A stretch of 7,987 nt of DNA, from positions 1 through 7,987 of the forward strand of contig JALREG010000023.1 of assembly GCA_023253905.1 (NCBI GenBank), given 5' to 3'. The position numbers and the translations under genes were made by a program. Of this stretch, positions 1 to 6,103 are shown in pieces (the first letter of the stretch is position 1; each line of letters begins with the position of its first letter). Origin of the DNA: Burkholderiaceae bacterium (lineage in GTDB: Bacteria > Pseudomonadota > Gammaproteobacteria > Burkholderiales > Burkholderiaceae). The notes below the pieces were generated by a model. The model saw only the letters and a list, made by a program, of their open reading frames with translations. It had not been told where the DNA came from and did not search any database.

Positions 1-87
1 GCGGGCGAGGCGCAGATTGCGCGCTACAACGATCCCTTCACCCTGCCCTGGAATCGGCGAAACGAAATCATGATCCCGGTGCGCTGA
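1..87 (+). CDS. C-terminal end of a SOUL-type heme-binding family protein (partial)
   Basis: Frame 1 is open from the window edge to a TGA at 85-87 and encodes 28 residues. The tail has an aromatic/proline stretch (RYNDPFTLPW), then RRNE, then a hydrophobic IPV end. This matches my memory of the C-terminus of bacterial SOUL/HBP-type heme-binding proteins, whose last strand commonly reads RRNEVxxPV. Such proteins are about 180-220 residues long, so roughly 85 percent of the gene lies to the left of the window. The gene converges on the DUF2889 gene with a 10-bp gap, so it probably belongs to a different transcription unit from the catabolic genes. The family call rests on a short tail only; a role in heme binding here is inferred. 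Confidence 0.65.
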   Translation, partial: AGEAQIARYNDPFTLPWNRRNEIMIPVR

Positions 88-97
88 GCGCGCGCCC

Positions 98-718
98 TCA
101 GAGATCGCGACCGGAGCTTGCGCCGAAGTGTGCGTCGGCGCGCTGGGCCTCCGTGCTCTGGTTGCCGGTATAGAACGCCGGAAAGTGCATGGCCACCACT
201 CCCCGGTCAGCGGCGTAGGCGCTGCAGCTTTCCACCTTCAGGGGCTTGCCCGACGGATCAAGTTGCGGCGGCTTCGCCAGCCGCACCTCAGCAAGCGTCT
301 GGAAAGCCGCCGTTCCCATTGGGATCAACAGTTCCATGATGTGCGTGCAGGCTGCGCTTCGGCCGAGCTTGCGCTTCACCTCATTGCTCCAACCGGCCGC
401 TATCCGCGTGCCGATCAGACGCTCGAGATTCGTACCGCCCTCGCGGCAGACCGGATAGGGGGTGGAATCGCTCACCGATTCGATTTCGTGCACCACCAGG
501 TCGGTATCTACCGCAATCCGAACCCACATGTCGTGCACCATCTCCCCCACCTTCACATGCCGATTCCCGGCGGGCGGTGAAAACGGCAGATCCTTGCTGT
601 CGCTCACCCGGCCCTCAATCTCATACAACCCATCCTGACGATGGTAGCCACGCATGGTGATCGAGCGCAGATGCACCGGGCGACGACCAATCGAGGCGGG
701 GCGTTCAGGCAAAGGCAT
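98..718 (-). CDS. DUF2889 domain-containing protein, function unknown
   Basis: This 206-residue protein matches the DUF2889 family as I recall it. It has an N-terminal RSITMRGY segment (residues 18-25), a VHDMWVRI motif (61-68) followed by an acidic VDTDL turn, and an ACTHIMELL motif (123-131) like the family's conserved GCTHLxELL. Cys91, His62, Cys124 and His126 are candidate functional residues. There is no signal peptide or membrane segment, so it is probably cytoplasmic. The frame stays open upstream to 853, but the ATG at 718 is preferred: it has AAGGA 8 nt upstream, the family-like sequence begins there, and the longer form would run into the FAH gene. It lies 35 nt downstream of the FAH gene on the same strand and is the last gene of the leftward unit. 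No activity is known to me; a link to organic-acid catabolism is inferred from context. Confidence 0.85.
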   Translation of the reverse strand: MPLPERPASIGRRPVHLRSITMRGYHRQDGLYEIEGRVSDSKDLPFSPPAGNRHVKVGEMVHDMWVRIAVDTDLVVHEIESVSDSTPYPVCREGGTNLERLIGTRIAAGWSNEVKRKLGRSAACTHIMELLIPMGTAAFQTLAEVRLAKPPQLDPSGKPLKVESCSAYAADRGVVAMHFPAFYTGNQSTEAQRADAHFGASSGRDL

Positions 719-753
719 GAGAGGAATCCTTGAATTGACAGAGACCAACGCGC

Positions 754-1692
754 TCAGGCGCGAACAATCCGATTCCTGAGTACACCAATGCGCTCGATTT
801 CGAGTTCGACCACATCGCCGGGTTCGAGAAAGCGATCGATCTCCAGTCCGCATCCGGTTCCGACCGTGCCCGAGGCAATGACTTCGCCCGGGTAGAGCGT
901 TTCCGACTGCGAGATGAAGGCAAGAATGTCGGGAAAGCCATGGTGCATGCCCGAGGAATTTCCGCCGCCACGTCGCTCGCCGTTCACCCTCACCTCCATG
1001 GCGAGGGTATGAGGATCACCGATCTCGTCGGTGGTTACGATCCAGGGCCCCAGTACATTGCCGGTATCAAAATCTTTGCCCTTCATTGGCCCCATGCCGA
1101 GCGGCCGCTCCACCATCTGAACGTCGCGCGCTGAAAAATCATTGAAGATGGTGAAACCGAAAATATGTGACATCGCCTGGTCGCGGGCAATGTCACAGCC
1201 GCGCCGTCCGATCACGCAGGCGAGTTCCAGTTCATAGTCCATCAGTTCGGAGAAAGGCGGCCAGCGTACGTCGGTTTCATGACCGACCACGCTCATTCGG
1301 TTGCACTTGTACCAGGTGGGGCGCTGGTACCAAACCGGCGAGACCGGGGCTGAGGGCTTGCCGGTGCGCTTTTCCCAGGTTTTCATGGCGTTTAGCAGAT
1401 GCGCCTCGAACACCAGGCAATCGCGCATCTGGCGCGGCTCGGGTAACGGCGAGAGAAGCCGAACGCCCGCAAGCGGCTGCGCATGGGCCGCCGGCCAGCG
1501 CGCTGCCACCGCGCGCGCTGCATCCAGTGCGGCATCGCCTCCATCGATCAGATCCAGCATCGACTCAAAATCCGGTCGGGCGAGCGCCAGTGCGGCCGCG
1601 GACCGGGCCAGGTCGAGAATCTGGCCAAGTCGCGTATCGACCACGCCCACCGCACGCGTGCCGTCATCGCGAACAAAGGTGGCGAGCTTCAT
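754..1692 (-). CDS. Fumarylacetoacetate hydrolase (FAH) family protein
   Basis: This 312-residue cytoplasmic enzyme has an N-terminal accessory region (about 1-85, opening MKLATF) and an FAH catalytic domain (about 88-310). The divalent-metal site is visible as YELEL (Glu154 and Glu156) and FNDFSARD (Asp185, with Asp190 nearby). Further hallmarks are MRDCLVFEAH (89-98), KGKDFDTGNVLGPW (204-217, containing the expected lysine) and ASGTVGTGCG (273-282). Family members hydrolyse, hydrate or decarboxylate beta-oxo acids such as fumarylpyruvate, acylpyruvates or 2-oxohept-3-enedioate; the exact reaction cannot be read from the sequence. The ATG lies 9 nt after the cyclase stop and has no good Shine-Dalgarno sequence, which suggests translational coupling to the cyclase gene. 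No catalytic residue appears to be missing. Confidence 0.93.
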   Translation of the reverse strand: MKLATFVRDDGTRAVGVVDTRLGQILDLARSAAALALARPDFESMLDLIDGGDAALDAARAVAARWPAAHAQPLAGVRLLSPLPEPRQMRDCLVFEAHLLNAMKTWEKRTGKPSAPVSPVWYQRPTWYKCNRMSVVGHETDVRWPPFSELMDYELELACVIGRRGCDIARDQAMSHIFGFTIFNDFSARDVQMVERPLGMGPMKGKDFDTGNVLGPWIVTTDEIGDPHTLAMEVRVNGERRGGGNSSGMHHGFPDILAFISQSETLYPGEVIASGTVGTGCGLEIDRFLEPGDVVELEIERIGVLRNRIVRA

Positions 1693-1701
1693 GGCTGCGA
1701 C

Positions 1702-2478
1702 TCAGTCTTCGAAGATCGCAACGGCCCGGGTGAAGCCGGCCGATCCGCCACGAACCTTCACCGGGAAACAGGAGAGTGTGAATCCGTGCGCGGGCAGCAC
1801 TTCGAGGTTGTGCATCTTTTCAATGTGGCAGTAGCCAATCTCACGCCCCGCCTTGTGACCTTCCCAGATGACCCGCACGTCTCGGGTTTCGTCGTAGGTC
1901 TTGGCCATGTGCTTGAAGTGAGCGTCCCAGGACCAGCAGTCGGTGCCGGTAACGCGCACGCCGCGCGAGGTGAGATAGAGCGTTGCCTCGCGGCCCATTC
2001 CGCAGCCCGCCTCGACATAATCGGGATCGCCGAACCGCTTACCGGCTGAGGTGTTGACCACCACGATATCGAAGGGCTTCAGCTCATGGCCAATACGCGC
2101 AAGCTCGCGCTCGACATCGGCCGCCTGTACCACATAGCCGTCGGGAAAGTGCCGGAAGTCGAGCTTGACCCCGCGCCCGAAGAACCACTCGAGCGGAATG
2201 ACATCGATGGTGGCTGCAGGCTTACCCCGGTCCATGGTGGAGGCGAAATGCCAGGGCGCATCCACATGCGTGCCGTTGTGCGTGTTGACCTTGAGGAACT
2301 CAATCGCATATCCCTCGCCATCAATCAGCTCCTCGGGCTTGAGTTCGGCGTAGCGCCGGGCCACCAGCGGTGCGGTTTCCTTATGCGTGCGGTATTCGAT
2401 GCTGGGCTCGAGCCCGGGCGGGTCGGAGCGTACGTCGTTTTCAATCGGTACCGACAGGTCGACAAAGCGTCGGGCCAT
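1702..2478 (-). CDS. Cyclase family protein (kynurenine formamidase/isatin hydrolase-like metal hydrolase)
   Basis: This 258-residue protein has the cyclase-family (PF04199 type) signature HNGTHVDAPWHF at residues 67-78, where His67, His71 and Asp73 should bind Mn or Zn and His77 is catalytic or second shell. Later family landmarks are GTDCWSWD (178-185), the CHIEKMHNLE segment (217-226, with Glu220 a likely metal ligand) and a closing KVRGGSAGFTRAVA (241-254). Known relatives are kynurenine formamidase KynB and isatin hydrolase, which hydrolyse amide or lactam bonds. The long insert with EYRTHKETAP near residue 28 and the size above 250 fit the isatin-hydrolase-like or unassigned branches better than KynB (about 210 residues), but the substrate is unknown. 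The start at 2478 has AAGGAG 9 nt upstream. It is followed immediately by the FAH gene, so the two probably act in one pathway. Confidence 0.92.
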   Translation of the reverse strand: MARRFVDLSVPIENDVRSDPPGLEPSIEYRTHKETAPLVARRYAELKPEELIDGEGYAIEFLKVNTHNGTHVDAPWHFASTMDRGKPAATIDVIPLEWFFGRGVKLDFRHFPDGYVVQAADVERELARIGHELKPFDIVVVNTSAGKRFGDPDYVEAGCGMGREATLYLTSRGVRVTGTDCWSWDAHFKHMAKTYDETRDVRVIWEGHKAGREIGYCHIEKMHNLEVLPAHGFTLSCFPVKVRGGSAGFTRAVAIFED

Positions 2479-2485
2479 CTGGAGG

Positions 2486-2514
2486 GACTCCTTGCGAGGG
2501 GACGGGGGAGTCTA
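2486..2514 (-). promoter_or_regulatory. Potential hairpin covering the cyclase ribosome-binding site
   Basis: On the minus strand GACTCC (2512-2507) is exactly complementary to GGAGTC (2491-2486), separated by 15 nt. The second arm contains the GGAG of the cyclase Shine-Dalgarno sequence. A transcript starting well upstream, for instance at the CBS gene, could fold so that this site is masked. The stem has only six base pairs with a long loop, so its stability is modest. Confidence 0.25.
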
Positions 2515-2538
2515 GTCCTGCTCCTTCGTCCACCGCAA
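2509..2538 (-). promoter_or_regulatory. Weak candidate sigma-70 promoter for the cyclase-FAH-DUF2889 genes
   Basis: On the minus strand TTGCGG (2538-2533) and TAGACT (2514-2509) are separated by 18 bp, matching three of six and four of six consensus bases. Transcription from it would start near 2502, leaving a leader of about 25 nt. The 99-bp gap between the CBS stop and the cyclase start leaves room for a promoter, but the match is poor and read-through from the CBS gene is equally possible. Confidence 0.22.
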
Positions 2539-2577
2539 GGTCGTGCGGTCCGTTCAGTGCGAAGCGGGCTCGGTTGA

Positions 2578-3021
2578 TCAATACTCGACCGAATGACCCT
2601 TGATGTAGGTCTCGAGGTATTTGATCAGCTCACCCTGCTGCTGCATGATGTCTTTCACCACGTCGCCAATTGACACCATGCCGGCAATTCGGCCCTCGTC
2701 TGTCACCGGAAGGTGGCGGATGCTGCGGGTCATCATGATCTTCATGCAGTGATCGATGGTGTGCTCGGGTGTGACGGTGAGTGGGTCACGCGTCATGATT
2801 TCGGACACCAGCGTGGCGCCGGCGTCTTTGCCAGGAAGCAGCACACGGATCGCACAATCCCCCTGGGACACGATGCCGGTCAGGTGGTCGTTATCGATGA
2901 TCAGCACAGCACGGATCCGGTGCTCGCGCATCATGGTGAGCGCTTCCAGCACGCTGGCGCTGGAGGGCAGGGACAAAATCTGACCCGATTTACGGGCAAT
3001 ACACGACTTGACGGTTGACAT
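2578..3021 (-). CDS. CBS-domain-pair protein
   Basis: This is a stand-alone Bateman module of 147 residues. CBS motif 1 spans about residues 7-65 and contains GIVSQGD (49-55). CBS motif 2 spans about 74-128, opens with SEIMTRDPLTV (73-83) and contains GMVSIGD (114-120). Such pairs commonly bind adenine nucleotides through the S-x-x-D positions (Ser52/Asp55 and Ser117/Asp120) and act as energy or ligand sensors. A short helical tail (QQQGELIKYLETYIKG) follows. No catalytic domain is attached. The frame is open upstream to 3267, but the ATG at 3021 is chosen because the family-typical N-terminus (MSTVKS) starts there and the upstream residues have no domain character; AGGGA lies about 5 nt upstream. 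The gene is first in the leftward run and 99 bp before the cyclase gene, so co-transcription is plausible but unproven. Confidence 0.9.
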   Translation of the reverse strand: MSTVKSCIARKSGQILSLPSSASVLEALTMMREHRIRAVLIIDNDHLTGIVSQGDCAIRVLLPGKDAGATLVSEIMTRDPLTVTPEHTIDHCMKIMMTRSIRHLPVTDEGRIAGMVSIGDVVKDIMQQQGELIKYLETYIKGHSVEY

Positions 3022-3062
3022 GAGAATCCCTGCGCGACCGGAATGATGCACCCATCTATCCG

Positions 3063-3081
3063 TCGCGGAACGCACCCGCGA
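3063..3081. repeat. Inverted repeat TCGCGG-N7-CCGCGA upstream of the CBS gene
   Basis: Two exact 6-bp arms (3063-3068 and 3076-3081) flank a 7-nt spacer, about 42 bp before the CBS start. It could be an operator or a hairpin in the CBS leader. GC-rich arms of this size can occur by chance in this genome. Confidence 0.25.
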
Positions 3082-3097
3082 AAGCTTCATGGGCGTG

Positions 3098-3111
3098 CAG
3101 GCATAAGCCTG
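3098..3111. repeat. Inverted repeat CAGGC-ATAA-GCCTG in the divergent intergenic region
   Basis: Exact 5-bp arms surround an AT-only 4-nt centre, about 77 bp upstream of the CBS start. The right arm reads GCCTGA, the reverse complement of a TCAGGC element that recurs at 3161-3166 and 3267-3272 in the same intergenic region. It is a possible regulator half-site family; no regulator gene is present to match it with. Confidence 0.28.
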
Positions 3112-3236
3112 ACCAACCGCAAGACTAGCCGAACCAGCGTGGCGCTTGCGACAATCCCGATCAGGCCATTCGACCATCGCCGCGCAATACATACCGCTGC
3201 CGAGCGTTCGCGGCGCTGGCGCAACACCCCCCGCTC

Positions 3237-3247
3237 GTGTTAAACAC
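3237..3247. promoter_or_regulatory. Short palindrome GTGTTAAACAC upstream of the Bug gene
   Basis: A perfect inverted repeat of 5-bp arms around a single A lies 43 bp before the Bug start codon. It is AT-rich compared with its surroundings. The position suits an operator overlapping a promoter or transcription start, but no clear -35/-10 pair could be assigned around it. Confidence 0.25.
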
Positions 3248-3257
3248 CAGAAGAAGA

Positions 3258-3271
3258 CCTGATCCATCAGG
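3258..3271. promoter_or_regulatory. 14-bp palindrome CCTGAT-CC-ATCAGG just upstream of the Bug ribosome-binding site
   Basis: Exact 6-bp arms flank two bases, ending 6 nt before the TAAGGAG ribosome-binding site of the Bug gene. As DNA it has the shape of a dimeric-repressor operator; as RNA it would be a leader hairpin. Its right half extends into ATCAGGCCA (3266-3274), which is repeated exactly at 3160-3168, 106 bp upstream. Confidence 0.4.
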
Positions 3272-3290
3272 CCACATAAGGAGACGATCC

Positions 3291-4262
3291 ATGACCACGC
3301 GACGACAGGTTCTGGCCGCGGCAGGCGCGGCAGGGCTGGCGGGCGCCAGCCCGCTCACCCGGGCCCAGCAGGCGTTCCCGAGCCGACCCATACGCTACAT
3401 CTGCCCATGGCCGGCGGGCGGTTCCACCGACGCGGTGATGCGCGCGCTGGCGGAAAGCGCGAGCCGGGCGCTGGGTCAGCAGGTGGTGGTCGAAAACAAG
3501 CCTGGCGCTGGTGGCACGCTAGGGGCCAACGAGCTGGTCTCAGCGCGTCCGGATGGCTACACGCTCGCGCAACTGCCGCAAAGCGTGTTCCGTCTGCCCC
3601 ACATGCAGAAAATGGCGTTCAACACGCTTACCGACTTCACGTGGATCGCCTGTCTCACCGGTTACACCTTCGGCATGGTCGTGCCAGCCACGTCCCCGAT
3701 CCGAAGCATTGCCGATCTGGTGGCCTGGGCCAAGGCGCGGCCTGGTGAATTCACCTACGGTTCAACCGGCACGGGCACCAGTCCGCACCTGGCTGTGGAG
3801 GAATTCGCGCAGCGCGCCGGCATCCAGCTGAACCATGTTCCATTCAAAGGCAACGCCGAGAACATGCAGGCGGTGCTGGGCGGTCATGTGATGGCCGCGA
3901 GCGATGCGACCGGCTGGGCCCCTCATGTCGAATCCGGGCGGCTGCGTCTGCTCGCCACCTATGGCAGCCAACGCACCCGCCGCTGGCCCCAGGTGCCCAC
4001 CCTCGACGAACTGGGCTATAAGACCGTGTCCGATTCGCCGTTTGGCGTCTGCGGCCCGAAGGGCATGGATACCGCGGTGGTGCAGACGATTCACGACGCT
4101 TTCCGGAAAACGCTGGACGACCCCGCTGTGCGGGCAAGCTTCGATCGTTACGACCAGACCGTGATCTACATGAACACGGCCGACTACACACGCTTTGCGC
4201 GCGAAACCTTCGAGGCCGAGCGGTCCACCATCGAGCGACTTGGACTTGCCCGGAAAGGTTGA
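3291..4262 (+). CDS. Bug/TctC-family tripartite tricarboxylate transporter substrate-binding protein
   Basis: This 323-residue periplasmic protein starts with a signal whose TRRQVLAAAG resembles a Tat motif, with likely cleavage at TRA|QQ (25/26). The mature part shows classic Bug landmarks: PWPAGGSTD (39-47), VVVENKPGAGGTLGA (65-79), PDGYTL (87-92), a YGSTGTGTSPHLA ligand-loop segment (156-168) and VPFKGNAENMQAVLGGHV (183-200). Bug proteins form two-lobed clamps for carboxylates or amides, bound largely through water and backbone contacts in these loops. ATG 3291 is chosen because TAAGGAG lies 7 nt upstream; an upstream in-frame ATG at 3237 would spoil the signal peptide. No TctA or TctB membrane genes are in the window, so it is an orphan as seen here and may share a permease encoded elsewhere or act in sensing. 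It is followed 5 nt later by the SDR gene. Confidence 0.95.
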   Translation: MTTRRQVLAAAGAAGLAGASPLTRAQQAFPSRPIRYICPWPAGGSTDAVMRALAESASRALGQQVVVENKPGAGGTLGANELVSARPDGYTLAQLPQSVFRLPHMQKMAFNTLTDFTWIACLTGYTFGMVVPATSPIRSIADLVAWAKARPGEFTYGSTGTGTSPHLAVEEFAQRAGIQLNHVPFKGNAENMQAVLGGHVMAASDATGWAPHVESGRLRLLATYGSQRTRRWPQVPTLDELGYKTVSDSPFGVCGPKGMDTAVVQTIHDAFRKTLDDPAVRASFDRYDQTVIYMNTADYTRFARETFEAERSTIERLGLARKG

Positions 4263-4267
4263 CTGCG

Positions 4268-5038
4268 ATGCCCTCACCCATTCAACTTGCCCCAGAGAAA
4301 GGCTCGCGCGTTCTCGTTGCCGGTGGCTGTGGCGGCATCGGCCGTGAACTCGTGAACGCATTGATCGATGCTGGCATTGGGGTGACGATTTTCGACCTGC
4401 CCACCTCGGCCGAGCGCCACCCACCGCCGGCCGGCGTCTCAGTGATAACGCTTGATGCCTCGCTCGCCGCCGAGGTCGACTCGGCTTTTGCCACCCTCGA
4501 CGCGTCGTGGCCCGAAGGCTTCGATGGCTTCGTGAATCTGGTGGGCTTCGCCGCCGATCGCATCCCCCTCGACCAGCTTCCCATCGCCGAGTGGCAACGC
4601 GTGCTCGACGGCAACCTTGGGGCAAGCTATCTGCTCAATCGGGCGGCCGTCCCCAGGCTCAAAAAACGCGGGGGTGGCGCGGTGGTTAATGTGGCCTCCG
4701 GGCTTGCCACACGAGTGATGCCAGGCTTCGGGCCCTATTCAGCCTCCAAGGCCGCGCTGATCGCGCTCACCAAGGCCGTGGCGGTCGAAAACGCGCCGGC
4801 AATCCGCGCCAACGCAGTGGCGCCTGCGGCAGTCGACACTGATTTCCTGGTGGGCGGAACCGGGCGCGAGCGCACCGACTCCCACCTGGATCGCGAGAGC
4901 TACATGAAGCTGATTCCGCTAAGGCGGCTGGGCCTGCCCGCCGACGTGGTGGGGCCGATCCTGTTTTTGCTCGGACCGGCCTCAGGCTACATGACGGGAC
5001 AGACCCTCTACATCAACGGCGGCGCGCTCACCCCGTAA
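4268..5038 (+). CDS. Short-chain dehydrogenase/reductase (SDR) family oxidoreductase
   Basis: This 256-residue classical SDR has a Rossmann glycine motif AGGCGGIG (18-25) and an acidic Asp43 at the end of the second strand (FDLP), suggesting NAD(H) rather than NADP(H). It has Asn116, Ser144 and YSASK (Tyr157, Lys161) as the catalytic tetrad, and a C-terminal YMTGQTLYINGG segment typical of the family. The usual NNAG after strand four is NLVG (90-93), an uncommon variant. The substrate is not predictable, but an alcohol/ketone step in the pathway served by the neighbouring Bug protein is likely. ATG 4268 has AAAGG 9 nt upstream. A TTG at 4259 overlaps the Bug stop codon but lacks a properly spaced ribosome site. 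The stop codon TAA lies in the loop of a GC hairpin. Confidence 0.93.
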   Translation: MPSPIQLAPEKGSRVLVAGGCGGIGRELVNALIDAGIGVTIFDLPTSAERHPPPAGVSVITLDASLAAEVDSAFATLDASWPEGFDGFVNLVGFAADRIPLDQLPIAEWQRVLDGNLGASYLLNRAAVPRLKKRGGGAVVNVASGLATRVMPGFGPYSASKAALIALTKAVAVENAPAIRANAVAPAAVDTDFLVGGTGRERTDSHLDRESYMKLIPLRRLGLPADVVGPILFLLGPASGYMTGQTLYINGGALTP

Positions 5039-5051
5039 GGGGCGAGGCGCC
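5021..5051. terminator. GC hairpin at the SDR/dctP convergence, SDR stop codon in the loop
   Basis: GGCGC (5021-5025) pairs with GCGCC (5047-5051), CTC (5027-5029) with GAG (5044-5046) and CCCC (5031-5034) with GGGG (5039-5042). This gives 12 base pairs with one bulged G and one A/C mismatch. The loop is GTAA (5035-5038), a GNRA-type tetraloop that contains the SDR stop codon TAA. Neither strand has a T tract after it, so it is not a standard intrinsic terminator. It may slow polymerase, protect 3' ends or act with Rho in both directions between the convergent operons. Confidence 0.5.
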
Positions 5052-5057
5052 ACAGCC

Positions 5058-6071
5058 TTAAACCTGCATCCCGTAGGCTTTCAGGAAATCGCGCGCCGGA
5101 ATACCCGGTTTTTCGGTGGCAGCCAACTGCGCCCGGATCATTGGCGCAAACACGGCTGTCCAGCGCCGCTGCTCATCGGCCGATAGCGAGATGACTTCTT
5201 TGTCACGGCGGGCAGCGGCCACGGCGTCGTCGCTGTGCTTCTGGATGTTGGCTGCGGCCCTGAGGCTCAAGCCCAGCCCGGTGGTCTCGTCAATGATCTT
5301 GCGAAGATCTGCCGGCAGCTTCTGGAAGCGCGCAAGGTTCATGTTGATGGTAAAGGGCGAGCGTCCCACCGGCACATCGATCGTGAAATAGCGACACACC
5401 TCGAGGAGCTTGAAATCGATGGCTCCGGCCATCGAGATCAGCGCGCCATCCACCACCCCCCGTTCGATCGAGTTGTAGATCTGACCGGCCGGCATATCGA
5501 TCGGCGTAGCGCCCAAGGCAATGAGTTGTTCCGACTGCGCCGACGAGGGCGTGCGGATCTTCATGCCTTTCATATCCTCGAGTCTGCGGACGGCCTTCGA
5601 GCGCGTCATGACTGCGGCCGCATCACCCGTCCAGATCACCAGCGGCTTGCTTTCCTTCATTTCGCCGTCGGTAAAGAACTTCATGTGCTGCCACATCTTG
5701 CGTGTCCCCTCTTCCGAACTGCTCGCCATGCCGGGGAGTTCGGAGAGCGACATCAGTGGAAAGTCAGCCGAGGTGTAGCCGGGCAAGGTGAAGGTGATGT
5801 CGGACAGCCCCCGCACCATCTGCTTGTAGAGCTCGGGCGGTTTTCCGCCAAGCTGCATGGAAGGAAACACGCGCAAGTTAAGTCGGCCGCCGCTCTTTTC
5901 GGCGATTTCCTTGCCCCAGGGCACCATGATCTGCGCCAGACCATAGTGCGTGGGAGGAACGAACGTGGCGAGTTTGATTTCTTCCTGCTGCGCACGCGAG
6001 GTGCCGGGCAGGGTCAGGACCAGCGCTGCGGCGGACGAGGCAGTAGCGAAACGTCGACGATCAGGGTTCAC
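5058..6071 (-). CDS. dctP: TRAP transporter substrate-binding protein, DctP family
   Basis: This 337-residue periplasmic component of a TRAP transporter captures an organic acid for the DctQM membrane pair. The signal peptide has an RRRF core after a short polar start (a possible Tat signal) and likely cleavage at SRA|QQ (27/28). Family landmarks are the opening IKLATFVPPTHYG (32-44), FPSMQLGG (69-76), MKGMKIRTP (167-175) with Arg173 as the expected carboxylate-binding arginine, and the downstream YNSIERGVVDGA (199-210). The start is GTG, preceded by AAGGAGG with 7-nt spacing, a near-perfect ribosome-binding site. It is last in the dctQ-dctM-dctP order, separated from dctM by 78 bp carrying a strong hairpin. 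The ligand class (dicarboxylate, keto acid or aromatic acid) cannot be decided from the sequence. Confidence 0.95.
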   Translation of the reverse strand: MNPDRRRFATASSAAALVLTLPGTSRAQQEEIKLATFVPPTHYGLAQIMVPWGKEIAEKSGGRLNLRVFPSMQLGGKPPELYKQMVRGLSDITFTLPGYTSADFPLMSLSELPGMASSSEEGTRKMWQHMKFFTDGEMKESKPLVIWTGDAAAVMTRSKAVRRLEDMKGMKIRTPSSAQSEQLIALGATPIDMPAGQIYNSIERGVVDGALISMAGAIDFKLLEVCRYFTIDVPVGRSPFTINMNLARFQKLPADLRKIIDETTGLGLSLRAAANIQKHSDDAVAAARRDKEVISLSADEQRRWTAVFAPMIRAQLAATEKPGIPARDFLKAYGMQV

Positions 6072-6103
6072 GGGGTCTCCTCCTTAAGAAGCGATCGATG
6101 GAT

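Noticed and set aside
719..853. Extension of the DUF2889 frame upstream to 853
   Set aside because: It would overlap the FAH gene by 100 bp, the added residues are arginine/serine-rich with no family likeness, and the ATG at 718 has a good ribosome site.
2532..2549. Inverted repeat ACCGCA-N6-TGCGGT downstream of the CBS stop as a terminator
   Set aside because: It has only six base pairs and no T tract follows on the minus strand, so it does not support termination.
3022..3267. N-terminal extension of the CBS protein to 3267
   Set aside because: The added 82 residues look like translated non-coding DNA, and the conserved family start is at 3021. The stretch is the divergent intergenic region.
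3022..3290. Clear sigma-70 promoters for the divergent genes
   Set aside because: I scanned both strands and found no -35/-10 pair with convincing matches and spacing, so none is annotated although promoters must exist nearby.
3762..4625. Long minus-strand open frame of 287 codons across the Bug/SDR junction
   Set aside because: It has an Arg/Ser-rich composition and spans two well-supported genes on the other strand; treated as a shadow.
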